A stretch of 64,000 nucleotides of DNA from Fragilaria crotonensis (lineage: Eukaryota; Bacillariophyta; Fragilariophyceae; Fragilariales; Fragilariaceae), in NCBI GenBank assembly GCA_022925895.1, contig JAKSYS010000098.1, positions 59,281 to 123,280 on the forward strand, written 5' to 3'. The notes under the pieces are model-generated. The model ran no database searches. It was not told the origin of the DNA and worked only from the letters and a program-made list of their open reading frames with translations. Below are positions 1 to 10,249 of the stretch, piece after piece. Both the position numbers and the translations under genes were made by a program. Numbering within the stretch: position 1 is the stretch's first letter; each line of letters opens with the position of its first letter.

Positions 1-527
1 CCATATAGCAGACGACGCACCTTCGACGTGAGCCTGCGTTGCTTGGCTGAGTTCGGAATCACTGCCAAACGACTGTGACGACGGCGCTGAGTGCATTAAG
101 TTCGGAATATCTTCCGACGAACGACTGGGACGACGAACGACTGGGACAACAACAACTGCGACGACAGCGACTGATTGCGAGCTTCTCGTTGGGAGTCGCT
201 CTTGTTGCCGAAACTGCCATATAGCAGACGACGCAACTTGACGTCATCTTGCGAGCGCTATCAACGTTGTTGGGAGGACTGGGAGCGTCCTGTCGCCGAA
301 GCTGCCATATAGCAGACGACACGGCTTGACGACATCTGGCCTGCCCTGCAATCGCTGTCGACTTTGTCGGAAGCGTCTTGTTGCCGAAACTGCCATATAG
401 CAGACGACGCGACTTGACGTCATCTAGCAAGCCGCAATCAACGTCGTTGGGAGGACTGATATTGTCCTGTCGCTGAAGCTGCCATTCAACAGACGACGCA
501 GCTTGACGTCGCCTTCGCTCAACTTCC
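1..527. repeat. 88-bp tandem repeat block
   Basis: The anchor word ccatatagcagacgac (last copy diverged) occurs at about 1, 217, 305, 393 and 482, so the last four copies are spaced 88, 88 and 89 bp. Each unit continues with a cttgacgtcatct-like stretch. A smaller tandem of about 16 bp (acgactgggacgacga) lies at 113-150. The block ends where a + strand ORF opens at 528. It is probably the subterminal or leader repeat of the transposon that follows, and may extend beyond the window start. Confidence 0.8.
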
Positions 528-2930
528 ATGATTCGCAATGATGACAACGACCATTTGGCTACACGTGGTCGGACATCGATCTGTCGTTCGAGCGTTCTGA
601 ATCTTGGGGACAACCCGCGTGTAAACCCTGGAAAAGCTGCAGGTGGTGCACAACGAATGCCACGTTCGCGTGGCCGTAGGAACTACTACCCTGGCCATCC
701 AAAGGTTCTGTCGCTTCTGTTGAAGTGTGTTCCCCTTGGTTTTCGGGGGAGTGTTCGTCGTGGCTTCAAGGCTGCGATGGATTCACGTCCAAAGATGCCT
801 GATGATCTATGTATTTGTGGGACTCCACTGCGGTGGATTCAGGATTCTTTAAGAGAAAAACAGTATCATGTCACACAACTTCGTTCCCTTGATGAACTCT
901 ACTGTAGACCTGGTGTACATGACCATGTTTCGGAATTCTTCTTGCTAGATGTTATTCTTCATCGCGCGCGACCACAACTGGGAGAGGGTGTGGCTCCTCT
1001 GGCCGAACGAGATCCTGACGCTGTCGCTAATGCGTGCGTCTACACTGACAGCGATGACGAGGATGGGAAGGATTATGAGTACTGTGCGGTGCTTGCTTTC
1101 CTTCCCGGTGCTGGCACCTTGTATAGCCACCGCGAGCGACGCAAGGCTGAGACGGGTTTGCAGAATTCGTTTGTACAGCTGGACATGAGCTGGCTTCGAC
1201 TCTCTCGGGCAACAAGTGAATCATCAGATACTGGAATGGACCGATTGGCCTTCGGTCTGGGTGGATACGTGAGAAAACTTGCCTCCGATGCCTCTGCAGA
1301 TGGTGGATTTGTATCCGCTTGGAAAATATCCCGGAGTTATCATCACGAAAAATTGAGTCGCCAGGTGTATTGGGCAAGTCAGTGCTCCGATGCTGACGGT
1401 CCTCGAATGCCACCTGATGTCATCGGTGGCATTGATATTGGTGCGTGGCATCCAGCTGATCGTGGGCAAGCTTTCAATGACCGCTTGGCGAGGTCAAACT
1501 CTGTCAGAATTGGGGGGAGACACTATGCTCCTGGCTGCCATCACTTCCGCCTGCCCAGCGATTGTCTTGTGATTGATGGGGCTGATAATGCTGTGGTTGA
1601 CATTGTTGTGGATATTGCACCAATTGGCAATTGCACATCTCGGAAGTCGATCATCATGGTTCGCCAGATCTTATCGCCAACTCTGGATCCATTGTGTAAG
1701 GGTGAAGCAGGGCGACCACTCATGGTTGAGGACTTGCGTTTCATCACGTTACACAACTCTTTGTTGAGGACGCGTGTTCCTGTCGGCTCGGCTAGGGCCA
1801 GTCGCGGTGATCTTGAAACATGCATCCGATTGGGACTCGCATCCTTCTTGACGGAGTGACAACGGCAGAGTACGCTGCAAACTCGAAAGTTCCCAGCGAA
1901 TGTTGCGGAAGTTTGTTGAGTCGTTGGCTAAGATTGGTGCGAACTGCTTTCCGGAAGTTCTTGCCGTGATGCAAGATGCTGAAGGCGACACCGGTCTCCA
2001 CCCTGTAACACCAATGGCTGACAAGGGAAGTGAAGATCGTGTGGCGTATTCCATTGACATGTCCGTGGACCTTGGAAACGCCTCCCACTTCGATGTGGGT
2101 GACTCCTCAGGGCTTCTCAGTTTGGACTGAAGAAGTCCCTGGCAAGGCGGCAAACTGGTTTTTGTGATGCCAAATCTATTCGGGAACAATAACGGTGCGC
2201 CATTCAATGGCGTTGCTGTCAAGCTATACCATGGAACAGCCATCAGTTGGGATGGCCGAGTCATACGTCACTGTACGTCACTGACTTGTCCTGACGGAAC
2301 TGGCAAGCCATATGGGGTGGCGACCATCCCACACTGAACCATGTGTATGGTACATTCTCCGCCGCTAAAGAGCGGATTGTAAATGCAGGACGATGCAGGG
2401 CAGCTGCGGCTGCGGCTGCTGGATGTCCTGTCACAGCATCCGGTGACGAAATCATTGCACCGCACGTGGGCGTGGATGTTGTTGGAGCCGCTGGAGTTAA
2501 CGGTGATGACAACAGCAATGATGACGATGACCTTGTTCCTTGGTGGGATAAAGTGCTTCCACCTTACGTCCCCAAAATTGAGGATGCGGACCCTGACGGG
2601 CATCCACCGCCCAAAGATGGCTCGGAGGAACACTGGTTGTGTTTTTACGCGCAGAAGAAGGGTTGGGATAAGGTACACCAACCTGATGAAGCGGTGACTG
2701 CTGATGACGACTCATCCCTATTCTCTCGCGATATTGATGATGAATATTCTGACTCCGTGGCGATGGATAACTTTGATGGAGAGGGACATGTCAGTCTCAA
2801 TGAAGACCTTCATCCTCGGGTGATGTTGTCGGGAGACCGTTCACAAGGGACACCAACTGAATCTATAACGGCAGCCATGCTGATGCAGGGCAACTACACG
2901 GTACCAAGAAGGAAGAGGTTGAGGTACTAA
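528..2930 (+). pseudogene. Frameshifted uncharacterised ORF, probably DNA-transposon companion gene
   Basis: Not recognised with certainty. An open frame runs from an ATG at 528 to 1859 (443 aa). Coding-like sequence then continues in other frames at 1900-2130, about 2157-2336 and 2343-2930. The third piece contains the words HGTAISWDG and VIRHCTS, and the fourth begins VYGTFSAAKERIVNAG without an ATG, so they read as parts of one protein broken by indels. The last piece is acidic (runs of D and E) and ends in a basic RRKRLRY tail. I recall similar HGTA-SWDG-RHCTS proteins in diatom genomes beside transposases, but this is memory, not a search. It converges tail to tail with the transposase-like gene at 2950-5857, consistent with both belonging to one element. 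Confidence 0.45.
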
Positions 2931-2949
2931 TTGATACGTACTATAGTTG

Positions 2950-5857
2950 AAGAATGCGGATCACCACACAGATTTGTAAAACAGAGATGCCCACTCCTCC
3001 TTATCCTTCACGACAAAACTGTGTCCGTAAGCTCGCAACCATCGACAAGTACATAACACAAAGAAACAAGTGCAGTGCTGGAAACAACGTAGAATTTTCG
3101 GTCAAAGGTCCACTCAGTGAACAATATGGACTCGCGACCAGTGGGCTGATTGCAAGATTGGACCACGAGGTCGAATGACTTATCCTCCTGGGGATGTCCA
3201 CGTCGGTGAATACAACTGACAATACGACATGGGAAGTCATCCAAGTTTCCTTGATCGTCTTCAAACCGAATCAATGCCCAATCATACCAGGGATATCCAT
3301 CACCTCGAAAATTTGGATGGGCTCGAATGGAAATGCACTTCTCTTCTGAATCAACTTCGTACTTTGTGTATTCAGTGCTACACTCTATCGTACCCTCCCA
3401 TTCTCATCCAAGTCAGTTTCACTGTACGATTGCACTATGAAAAGTGCAAGATTTGGTTCGAGGTGATGGGTTCCCTTGTTTCCGTTATGAAAACAACTTC
3501 ACGAACCAAACGATTGTTCTGATTGGGATCACGGAAGCATCGGATGTGATAGCGAGTGCCACGACCTACTTCTTTCGTTGCTAGTGGACGTGATGTGTTG
3601 AGGGCGTTTTTCACGGAATTCTTCTGCAAACACGGCATGCATTGTGTCTATGACTAATGTGTCGGCAATTCTCCGTGCGCACTGCTGGTCTATCGTCTGA
3701 ATGCACTTTTGTGAACGACGAGCAGGGCGCTTTGCATGGGCCTTGTGATGTTCCTCGGGTCGTGAGGCATTGTAACCACGAGGTGCTCCAAACGTAGAAA
3801 TGAAACGGACGATGTGTTTCAATTCGTGGAATTTTGACACCTTCCAGCCATTACCAGCATCTCGTGGGAGGTACTTCAGAATAAGAGACATGAGCCGTGT
3901 AATTGCATTTTCTGCCAAGGCTGCCTCCCCAACTTTATCTCCTCCTATAGCGTCCCAATAGGTATCAGCATCCAGCCATGCCTCGAAGCACAGAAGGCAT
4001 TCCATTGTACCCAGGACTGCCGGAAGATCGGGGATGTACCTTGAGATGGCATGCCATACCTCAGCCTGCATAGTCAGTGCAGCGAAAGGAACAAAGTACC
4101 TGATTGTTCCGAGCACTCAATAAGTGTTAGGTTGGTGATGCCGCGTGCGAAATCAGTTCGAGGAAAATCTTGACGAATAGTTTGGAGGCATGTGACATCA
4201 AATTTAAGTGCCATGTCATCAAGGATTGCCAAGATCTCGGCGCCAAGACAAGTCTTGAATGACTCAAGTACATACATGATGACACCATGCTGTACAGTAT
4301 GCATGACATCGATGACAGCACACATGAAGATGCCATGAGGATTACGTCCCATCTGGACACGGTTGAAGGCATTGTCAACCCTGTACATTGAGAGCTGCTG
4401 AAGAAAATCGTCTGTCCCATTGCGACATGCATCATTGACATAATCCATGCGAAGAAAAGAACACTCAACATTTGGATTGTCAAGATCATCAAAAACACAA
4501 TCACAGGACCGATGGTGACGCGGTGTACTTCTATGGTGACTGTTTGTACGGCAGCAAAGTTGATCGCCTTGCTTACCATCATTAATCACAAAGCAGTGGA
4601 CAAACAATATCAACAACCACCCACTGACCGCCAAGTTTCAAAGGAACATTCCTCAAACGACAATCATTTCCAGCTTGTGCCTTTGACATGCCATTCAAAA
4701 TTACGTCCATCACTGCATGAAAATTACGTGTGGTGCGTCCTTTGGACTGTGCGTTATTGGCTTGAGAGTTCATTGCGGATGATCGTCCGCGATTCAAGTC
4801 GGGAACATAGCCTAGTACTCGCCAGGATGTGCTCTTTCTCCTGAGCTTCTCAGTGAAGAGATGTTGTGAAGGACACAGGACACACTTCAACATGCCCCTT
4901 GCTGTCAATGGCAGTCCCATCAATATAGAGGATGATAGGGACAAGTAGCTGATTCTTTCGAGTGATAAGTTCATGATAGAGCTCACGGTAGCGGCTTCCA
5001 GTGTGTGCCTCACCAATTTTGTTGTTGCGTGGGAGGTACATTGACGTGGGATCCTCGTGGTTAAGCACAAGATTTTCTGGTGCCATCAAGTCTTCATCCT
5101 GTAGCAACGACAAAAGGATGGGAGCAAAGTCAAAGCAAGCAATCTCTTGAGGTTTGTCACGATCTTCAAGGGCAATGGAGATCACCTGGGGGAGATGGTG
5201 GTGTGAATGTTGCAAAGCCTGATACATCCATCGGATGTTCGCTTTCCTGGACATAGCTTTTGGCTTGAAGTCAAAGCCGCTAGACTTTGCATTGTAAGCC
5301 CACATTAAAACTTTGTGCAGCATGTAGTCAGGACACTGGGCGTCCTCCAGAATCTTCAAAAGTTCAACAATGCATCGATGTTCAACATCATGTTGCAAAA
5401 CCATCACTGCATGCCTCTCATTTGCACGAATGCGTTCCATCAACGCATGGACAACTGCAGGAGATGCAGTATTGTCAATTCCAGGAAAGAGTGTCGTTGT
5501 TATTGGAAGTTGATCTAACTGCTGGGCGTTAAAACACATTTCATTCTTGTCATTTTCATTGTCATCATCATCATCATTGCCGTCGTCATAGCCAGTTGTT
5601 CCATAGTCAAATTCTTCGAATGGCATGTGCGTGGGAGGATTTGTGTCCATTCCTGGATTCAGGCGGGTTGATTCTACACCATAACAGGGACGTCGCACTG
5701 TCGAAACAATTTCGGGGCAACCATCCACGCTTGCCCGAGTTCCTGACTGCTGCCTTTCCATGTAATCCTTACAGGATGAACTCCGCCAAAGGTGCATACG
5801 CAGTCCGCGTTCAGATTTAAACCTAGCATAGCAATTGATGTTAAAGCAATCAAACAT
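2950..5857 (-). pseudogene. Plavaka/CACTA-like transposase, frameshifted
   Basis: The first ATG is at 5857. The N-terminus has a zinc-finger-like Cys/His pattern (CFNINC…RGLRMHL…SSSC), then an acidic D/E/N run. The core reads VPIILYIDGTAID followed by …CPVSFTTS, and in another frame WRVLGYVPDLNRGRS, the layout of Plavaka-type (CACTA superfamily) transposases with a catalytic-type Asp in (Y)xDGT. Further frames continue through 4634-4074, 4116-3529 and 3274-3008. The last holds an HPNFRGDGYPWYDWALIRFE-like segment that straddles frames near 3290-3350. At least four frame changes (near 4855, 4590, 4100 and 3500) have no GT-AG signals, so the gene is broken. Family assignment is by pattern memory; superfamily placement is moderately sure. 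Confidence 0.55.
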
Positions 5858-5887
5858 GACAATTGTCAACAATGCCTGATGGTGCAA

Positions 5888-6279
5888 CTTTGAGGTCTAT
5901 TTTCTGAATTCACAACATAAGATGCATACTGCAACAAATTTTGGCGCGAGACATAGGCAACATAATCCTGAGTCTGGCGCGTGAAGAAAATTGCGCGGGC
6001 ATCCTTGGAACTTGCGCATGAGTGAACATTGGCCCGGTGGTGACCCATTACAGAGAATTCAAGATAAATTACCATTGAATAATGCACAAAGAGTTATTAT
6101 TGTAAAACAATATCTACAACAAAGCTACAAATATCTGAAAATCATACATTGCCAATAAATAGGAGAAATGTGTTTTGTTGTTCATATATATTTACAATGA
6201 AGCAAACATTTCTCAGAAATAAGTAGAAATTGATGGAATATGTGATTAAAACCCACCGGGTGAAGTACAAACCAGAGAT
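5888..6279. other. AT-rich spacer, no gene seen
   Basis: Between the transposase remnant and the LINE remnant. No ORF with recognisable content, no clear terminal inverted repeat and no RNA gene were found. Confidence 0.5.
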
Positions 6280-7195
6280 TTGGGCTCCCTGATGAAGCAA
6301 GCACGGGACAAATGGGGACACTAGGCACGTCAGCAGGAGTATCAAGGAAAGTCGAATCAATACCTTGTAGCAATATCTCTTTACCAACCCATAATGAAAG
6401 GCCCTATCGATGAAAAATCACAGTCAAGGCACAACATCTTCTGCTTCAAGCATGGGACTCCACGGACAACCCATGTGCCTCGGAATGCCTTTCAGAGAGA
6501 TTATCACTTTGTGTAAGCAAATAAACAACAAAAGGATTCGATCTTTTATGGTCGGTGCCTTTAACGAGGAATCGGGAAGTGATCCTGACGGGTTGAGTAA
6601 TCTGGTAGGGGATTTTGGGTTGGTAGACCTTGTTGCGGCAAGTTGAGACTCTTCTAAACTCCTGGCAACTTACTCACAAGGATCAACGATAGTAGCCATT
6701 GTTGCTTACAAAAATGTGGATTCGAGGAGTTCAATTATCGACTTTTGTTGCACCAAAGTTTTTTTCTTCAATAGATTGGAGTTGTTAGAGACCAAAACGC
6801 AGACATCATCAATCTCTTGAAATTGCAGAGAATTGAAATAGTTCAACGCTCATCAAGTTACGGCGTATACACAACGGAAACATGAATTCCTTACTTCCAG
6901 TAATGACTTCAACCGGGCAGACTGTTTGTTGCACCTTGGTAATTGACACACGCATATGCAGAACACATTAATAAAGTCATGCTGTAGGCCATTCTGACGG
7001 CGGAAAAACGTCCCTAAGTTTTGAGACCCAATGGTCAAACCAACTTGTCCAAGCTCGTCTTCTAGCATCTCTTCTCACCAAACACCCCCGCGCATTTCGG
7101 ATGGGTCTAGACCACCATCGCCAAATTCTGGCCAAGGAAAACTAGATGTTGGACACTCCGATTTTGCTATCGTCAATATACTACTAGTGTCTATC
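6280..7195 (+). pseudogene. LINE-type retrotransposon remnant, endonuclease half
   Basis: Pieces of an APE-type endonuclease are readable in several frames on +. One is VAISLYQP at about 6360. Another is QGTTSSASS…GMPFREIITLCK…FMVGAFNEESGSDPDGLSNL in one open frame at 6410-6646, where GAFNEE corresponds to the GDFN endonuclease motif. KCGFEEFNYRL follows near 6715, and near 7030-7120 WSNQLVQARLLASLLTKHPRA, which matches the linker before reverse transcriptase in diatom LINEs as I recall them. Many stops and frame changes show decay. The rest of the element resumes at about 10250, beyond the piggyBac element, so this LINE was split by a later insertion. Confidence 0.6.
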
Positions 7196-7208
7196 CGTCT
7201 GGGCTCAA

Positions 7209-7246
7209 TCTTTAATTAAAGACAGATTTATCTTTAATTAAAGACA
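7209..7246. repeat. Left inverted-repeat cluster of piggyBac element
   Basis: Two copies of tctttaattaaagaca (7209-7224, 7231-7246) separated by six bases. Each has a palindromic 12-bp core holding two overlapping TTAA words. The right end at 10194-10228 has the same pair in inverted context. Confidence 0.75.
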
Positions 7247-7394
7247 ACGTTTTTCGTACGTTTGCAAGACAGGCTCCCGTAAAACTTATACTACGTGCAA
7301 CTCAAAATTTGACTTTGACGATGGTGGATTGTTACCGTCAATAACGCAACAACTTCACAGCTATCAATGCTTTTGTAAACATATAATCCTCTTA

Positions 7395-9686
7395 CTATTC
7401 ATCGTGGCATGAAGTTACGTGTGTGGCAAAACATACTCGACCTGATTTTGAGTAGCAAATCCATACCTCAGATGCGGTTGAATTTTCGTCCATGCAGAGC
7501 GAACAAGAATAGATTGTCAACTTCTTGCACACCCTACAACGTCCCTGCAGAGAATATGGAAGCTCCGAACCATCTCGCGCAGTCTTCCTCCTTTTTGTAG
7601 GTGTGAGATGAGCTGCAGTTCCTGCCCTTGGATTTCCGGTGGTTCTATCGAACAGTTCTGGACTCCTGGCACTCGTATCTTGCTCTTCCAACCTTCGGCG
7701 GCGGCGATTATGCACATGGTCATATGTATTGTCAATGAGCTCCTCGGAGAGCGAGGTGTAGAATTCTTTCTGCTTTTCCTGTGTACCTGTGCACTGACTG
7801 TAAACAAGCCACGTGTCGACCACGATCATGCTGAAGATCGATAAGTTCACTCGCATCGCCCAGCTGTGTGTCCCAAGTTTTAGTTCCAATCCCAGTGTTT
7901 GCTGACGATGCCGGTTGTGTCTATCAACCATGGCACACGCATCATAGTAGATCTCAGCAGCCTTTGGCTGAGGGACTGTGAGCTCCATGCGAGTTGGTTC
8001 AGCATTCGGAGATTCATCAAGCTGTCGCCATCGCAACCGACCATATGGAGCGCCAGCATCAAGTGATGATGCAGTTGATATAAAATATCGACGTTGGCGA
8101 TCCATCCAAACAAAAGCAAGGAGGGAAGGCTGTCCATCACTTCCCCTGGTGACCAGTCCCTTCCTGTCTCCGCGGTCTTGGAGCTCCACCCGTTGGAGGT
8201 ATCCCATTGGATATTGTCGTGTTGCTGTCTTCACAACACCAATAAATCTCATGCCATTTCGACTTAACATCAGGGCTGCGGGTACAGATGCAAAGTACGA
8301 GTCACCACAAACAATGCGATCCGTATGAAGCCATGGCAATACAAGTTCCTTCATAACGGTCGCACCATGCAAGAGTCCTTGTTCATTGTTTCCTTCACCC
8401 GAAGCCAGTTCATGTTGGCGGTCTTCCTCATCAGCTGTCTTAACCAATTTTAAACGAATCATTATCCCGCTTCGCCCACAAGCAGCACTTTGTATCTCAC
8501 ATCCGTTCTCTGGTTTCCTGTCGATAGCAACATACATGGGAAGACCATGGTTGATCCAGTGGCCACCCTTTCCGTACCACCTTGATATTGACTCATCGAC
8601 ACAAATGGTATCGGATGGTTGGAAGGTTGCAGCTCTGTGCTCGTTGAACTTGTCCACAAAATCATCAACAAGTTTCCATCGATACTGTTCAGAGCTCATT
8701 GAATCTGGTCGTTCACTTGGCTGATCGCTCCATCGAATGCATTTCCAAAGATCGTCAAACCGCATACGAGGCATCCCCGTTTTCCCAAATGCTGGAGCAG
8801 GGATATACTTTGCTGGTGCTGTCGTTGCCCACAGACTCCTCCGACTCTGGAACTCAAACTTAGATGCAAGGATGAGCACCCCAAAGAACTTCAGCAACTC
8901 TCCAACGGTTGTCTTTTCCTTATTTGTGGCCGCGAGGCCTTTGTTCGTCAAACGAGCCATCTCTTGTAAATGATTTTGCGGAAACATCATTAGGAAATAT
9001 TCGAGTCTTGACATTTGTAGCTCCTGATTTCCGCGGCCGCCGCGACCGTCACAATGAGGCACCAACACGTTCCCCGCTGCATCACGGACACGCCAATCGC
9101 GTCGTAAAACGGGTCCATTCATATCATGTTGTGTTGCAACGTCATCCTGATACCAGGATGTGTCATGAACAGTCACCGATGGAGAAAGATCATCTCGTGA
9201 TTGCCCAGCAGAAGAAATTGTTCTTTCCTCCACATGCTCTACATTCTCAGCATCAACATTAGGAGGTGGGGCGGGGTTGATAACAGCTGGTGGTGGAATG
9301 CTGACGGGGTTTAAATGTTCTTGAGAACGAGGATTTTGACTTTCGTTGTCAGGCTCTAATCGTGTCCTCAAGAATCTCTGCATCTCCGCATGTGCAGGGG
9401 AACCTTCCGAACTCACAACACTCCTTGTCGTCAACTTACGTCTCTTGATGATTCCACTACCAAAGTAATAGTCAGCGACAACGTATGACGTTGTCCTTCC
9501 ATTGCCACCACAATTTACCTCCTTGATCAAGTCAACCACAATTCCAGGAATCATCTTGGTCTTCGCAAGGGTGCCGTATCGTCGACTGCATTCAGCAAGC
9601 GAGGTCACATGAATGGCCTTTGCCATAACACACCCGCCGCGAACTGTTCTCTGATCAAGAACTCGTTCAGGCAAGTTTGACAACAT
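7395..9686 (-). CDS. piggyBac-type transposase (DDE_Tnp_1_7), intact
   Basis: An uninterrupted protein of 763 aa counted from the ATG at 9686; the frame stays open a little upstream without an ATG, and a Met near residue 22 is an alternative start. The N-terminal third holds a small domain (VVDLIKEVNCGGNGR…YVVADYYFGSG) and a Pro/Glu-rich linker. The transposase domain spans roughly residues 220-640. It has the motif VDESISRWYGKGG (Asp364), CGDSYF (Asp462) and YYDACAMVDRHNR (Asp582/Asp588), the spacing expected for the piggyBac DDD triad. The C-terminus carries a Cys-rich finger (CRVCKK…CSLC…VCF…H…CH, about 717-763), also typical. The gene is unbroken in a window where nearly every other long gene has a frameshift, so the element could be young or active. 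It probably catalyses cut-and-paste transposition at TTAA. Confidence 0.9.
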   Translation of the reverse strand: MLSNLPERVLDQRTVRGGCVMAKAIHVTSLAECSRRYGTLAKTKMIPGIVVDLIKEVNCGGNGRTTSYVVADYYFGSGIIKRRKLTTRSVVSSEGSPAHAEMQRFLRTRLEPDNESQNPRSQEHLNPVSIPPPAVINPAPPPNVDAENVEHVEERTISSAGQSRDDLSPSVTVHDTSWYQDDVATQHDMNGPVLRRDWRVRDAAGNVLVPHCDGRGGRGNQELQMSRLEYFLMMFPQNHLQEMARLTNKGLAATNKEKTTVGELLKFFGVLILASKFEFQSRRSLWATTAPAKYIPAPAFGKTGMPRMRFDDLWKCIRWSDQPSERPDSMSSEQYRWKLVDDFVDKFNEHRAATFQPSDTICVDESISRWYGKGGHWINHGLPMYVAIDRKPENGCEIQSAACGRSGIMIRLKLVKTADEEDRQHELASGEGNNEQGLLHGATVMKELVLPWLHTDRIVCGDSYFASVPAALMLSRNGMRFIGVVKTATRQYPMGYLQRVELQDRGDRKGLVTRGSDGQPSLLAFVWMDRQRRYFISTASSLDAGAPYGRLRWRQLDESPNAEPTRMELTVPQPKAAEIYYDACAMVDRHNRHRQQTLGLELKLGTHSWAMRVNLSIFSMIVVDTWLVYSQCTGTQEKQKEFYTSLSEELIDNTYDHVHNRRRRRLEEQDTSARSPELFDRTTGNPRAGTAAHLTPTKRRKTARDGSELPYSLQGRCRVCKKLTIYSCSLCMDENSTASEVWICYSKSGRVCFATHVTSCHDE

Positions 9687-10191
9687 TATCACCACTTCAC
9701 TAACTGCTGTTGAAAGCAAGAAGCAAAGGTCAACAGTGATTGATCGAATGAGGTATGAAAATGGGGTGATGGTGGTGTAGCAAATTTTTTTGCTACTTTC
9801 AAGTGCGTGCTGCTCCTCAAATACTTGGAATTAAGGAACACCCCACATATGCTCCACCACGTTTTAAACTATGCTGAACACGATGGTGGCCTCACTTTCA
9901 CTTGAAAGAGACACGAACATGATCTAACCGTAGGCTCAAAATCGGTTAAAAAATCAGCAATATGTCGTGGGCTGTGGTATGTATTCTACGTAATTTTCAT
10001 GAGTCGTGATAGGCGCGAAAATTCGTGAAAAATTGATGCCCCTCCTCTGGGAACGTGAAAATGATCATGTTATGATAGGAGTTAAAGCAAACCCTCATGT
10101 GCCAAGGGGTTTGAAGCTATGCTGAACACGATAGTAATCATGGTTTTCGATGAATGTGGTGGGAAGTCCGTTTTCGGCATACCCTCAAATG
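9687..10191. other. 5' noncoding part of piggyBac element with duplicated 16-mer
   Basis: No gene. The word ctatgctgaacacgat occurs twice in direct orientation, at 9869-9884 and 10117-10132, each after a catatg/catgtg-like word. A related word (gctgaacacgacggtag) appears outside the element near 21830. These may be subterminal transposase-binding repeats. Confidence 0.5.
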
Positions 10192-10228
10192 TGTCTTTAA
10201 TTAAAGATTTATCTTTAATTAAAGACAG
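10192..10228. repeat. Right inverted-repeat cluster of piggyBac element
   Basis: tctttaattaaaga at 10194-10207 and atctttaattaaagacag at 10211-10228 mirror the left cluster. The outer word atagacactagtagt (10236-10250) is the exact complement of the left 7180-7194 word. Confidence 0.75.
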
Positions 10229-10249
10229 AAGTCACATAGACACTAGTAG

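Noticed and set aside
1-527. Regularly spaced repeats considered as a CRISPR array
   Set aside because: The whole 88-bp unit is repeated, with no unique spacers, and the window is clearly eukaryotic.
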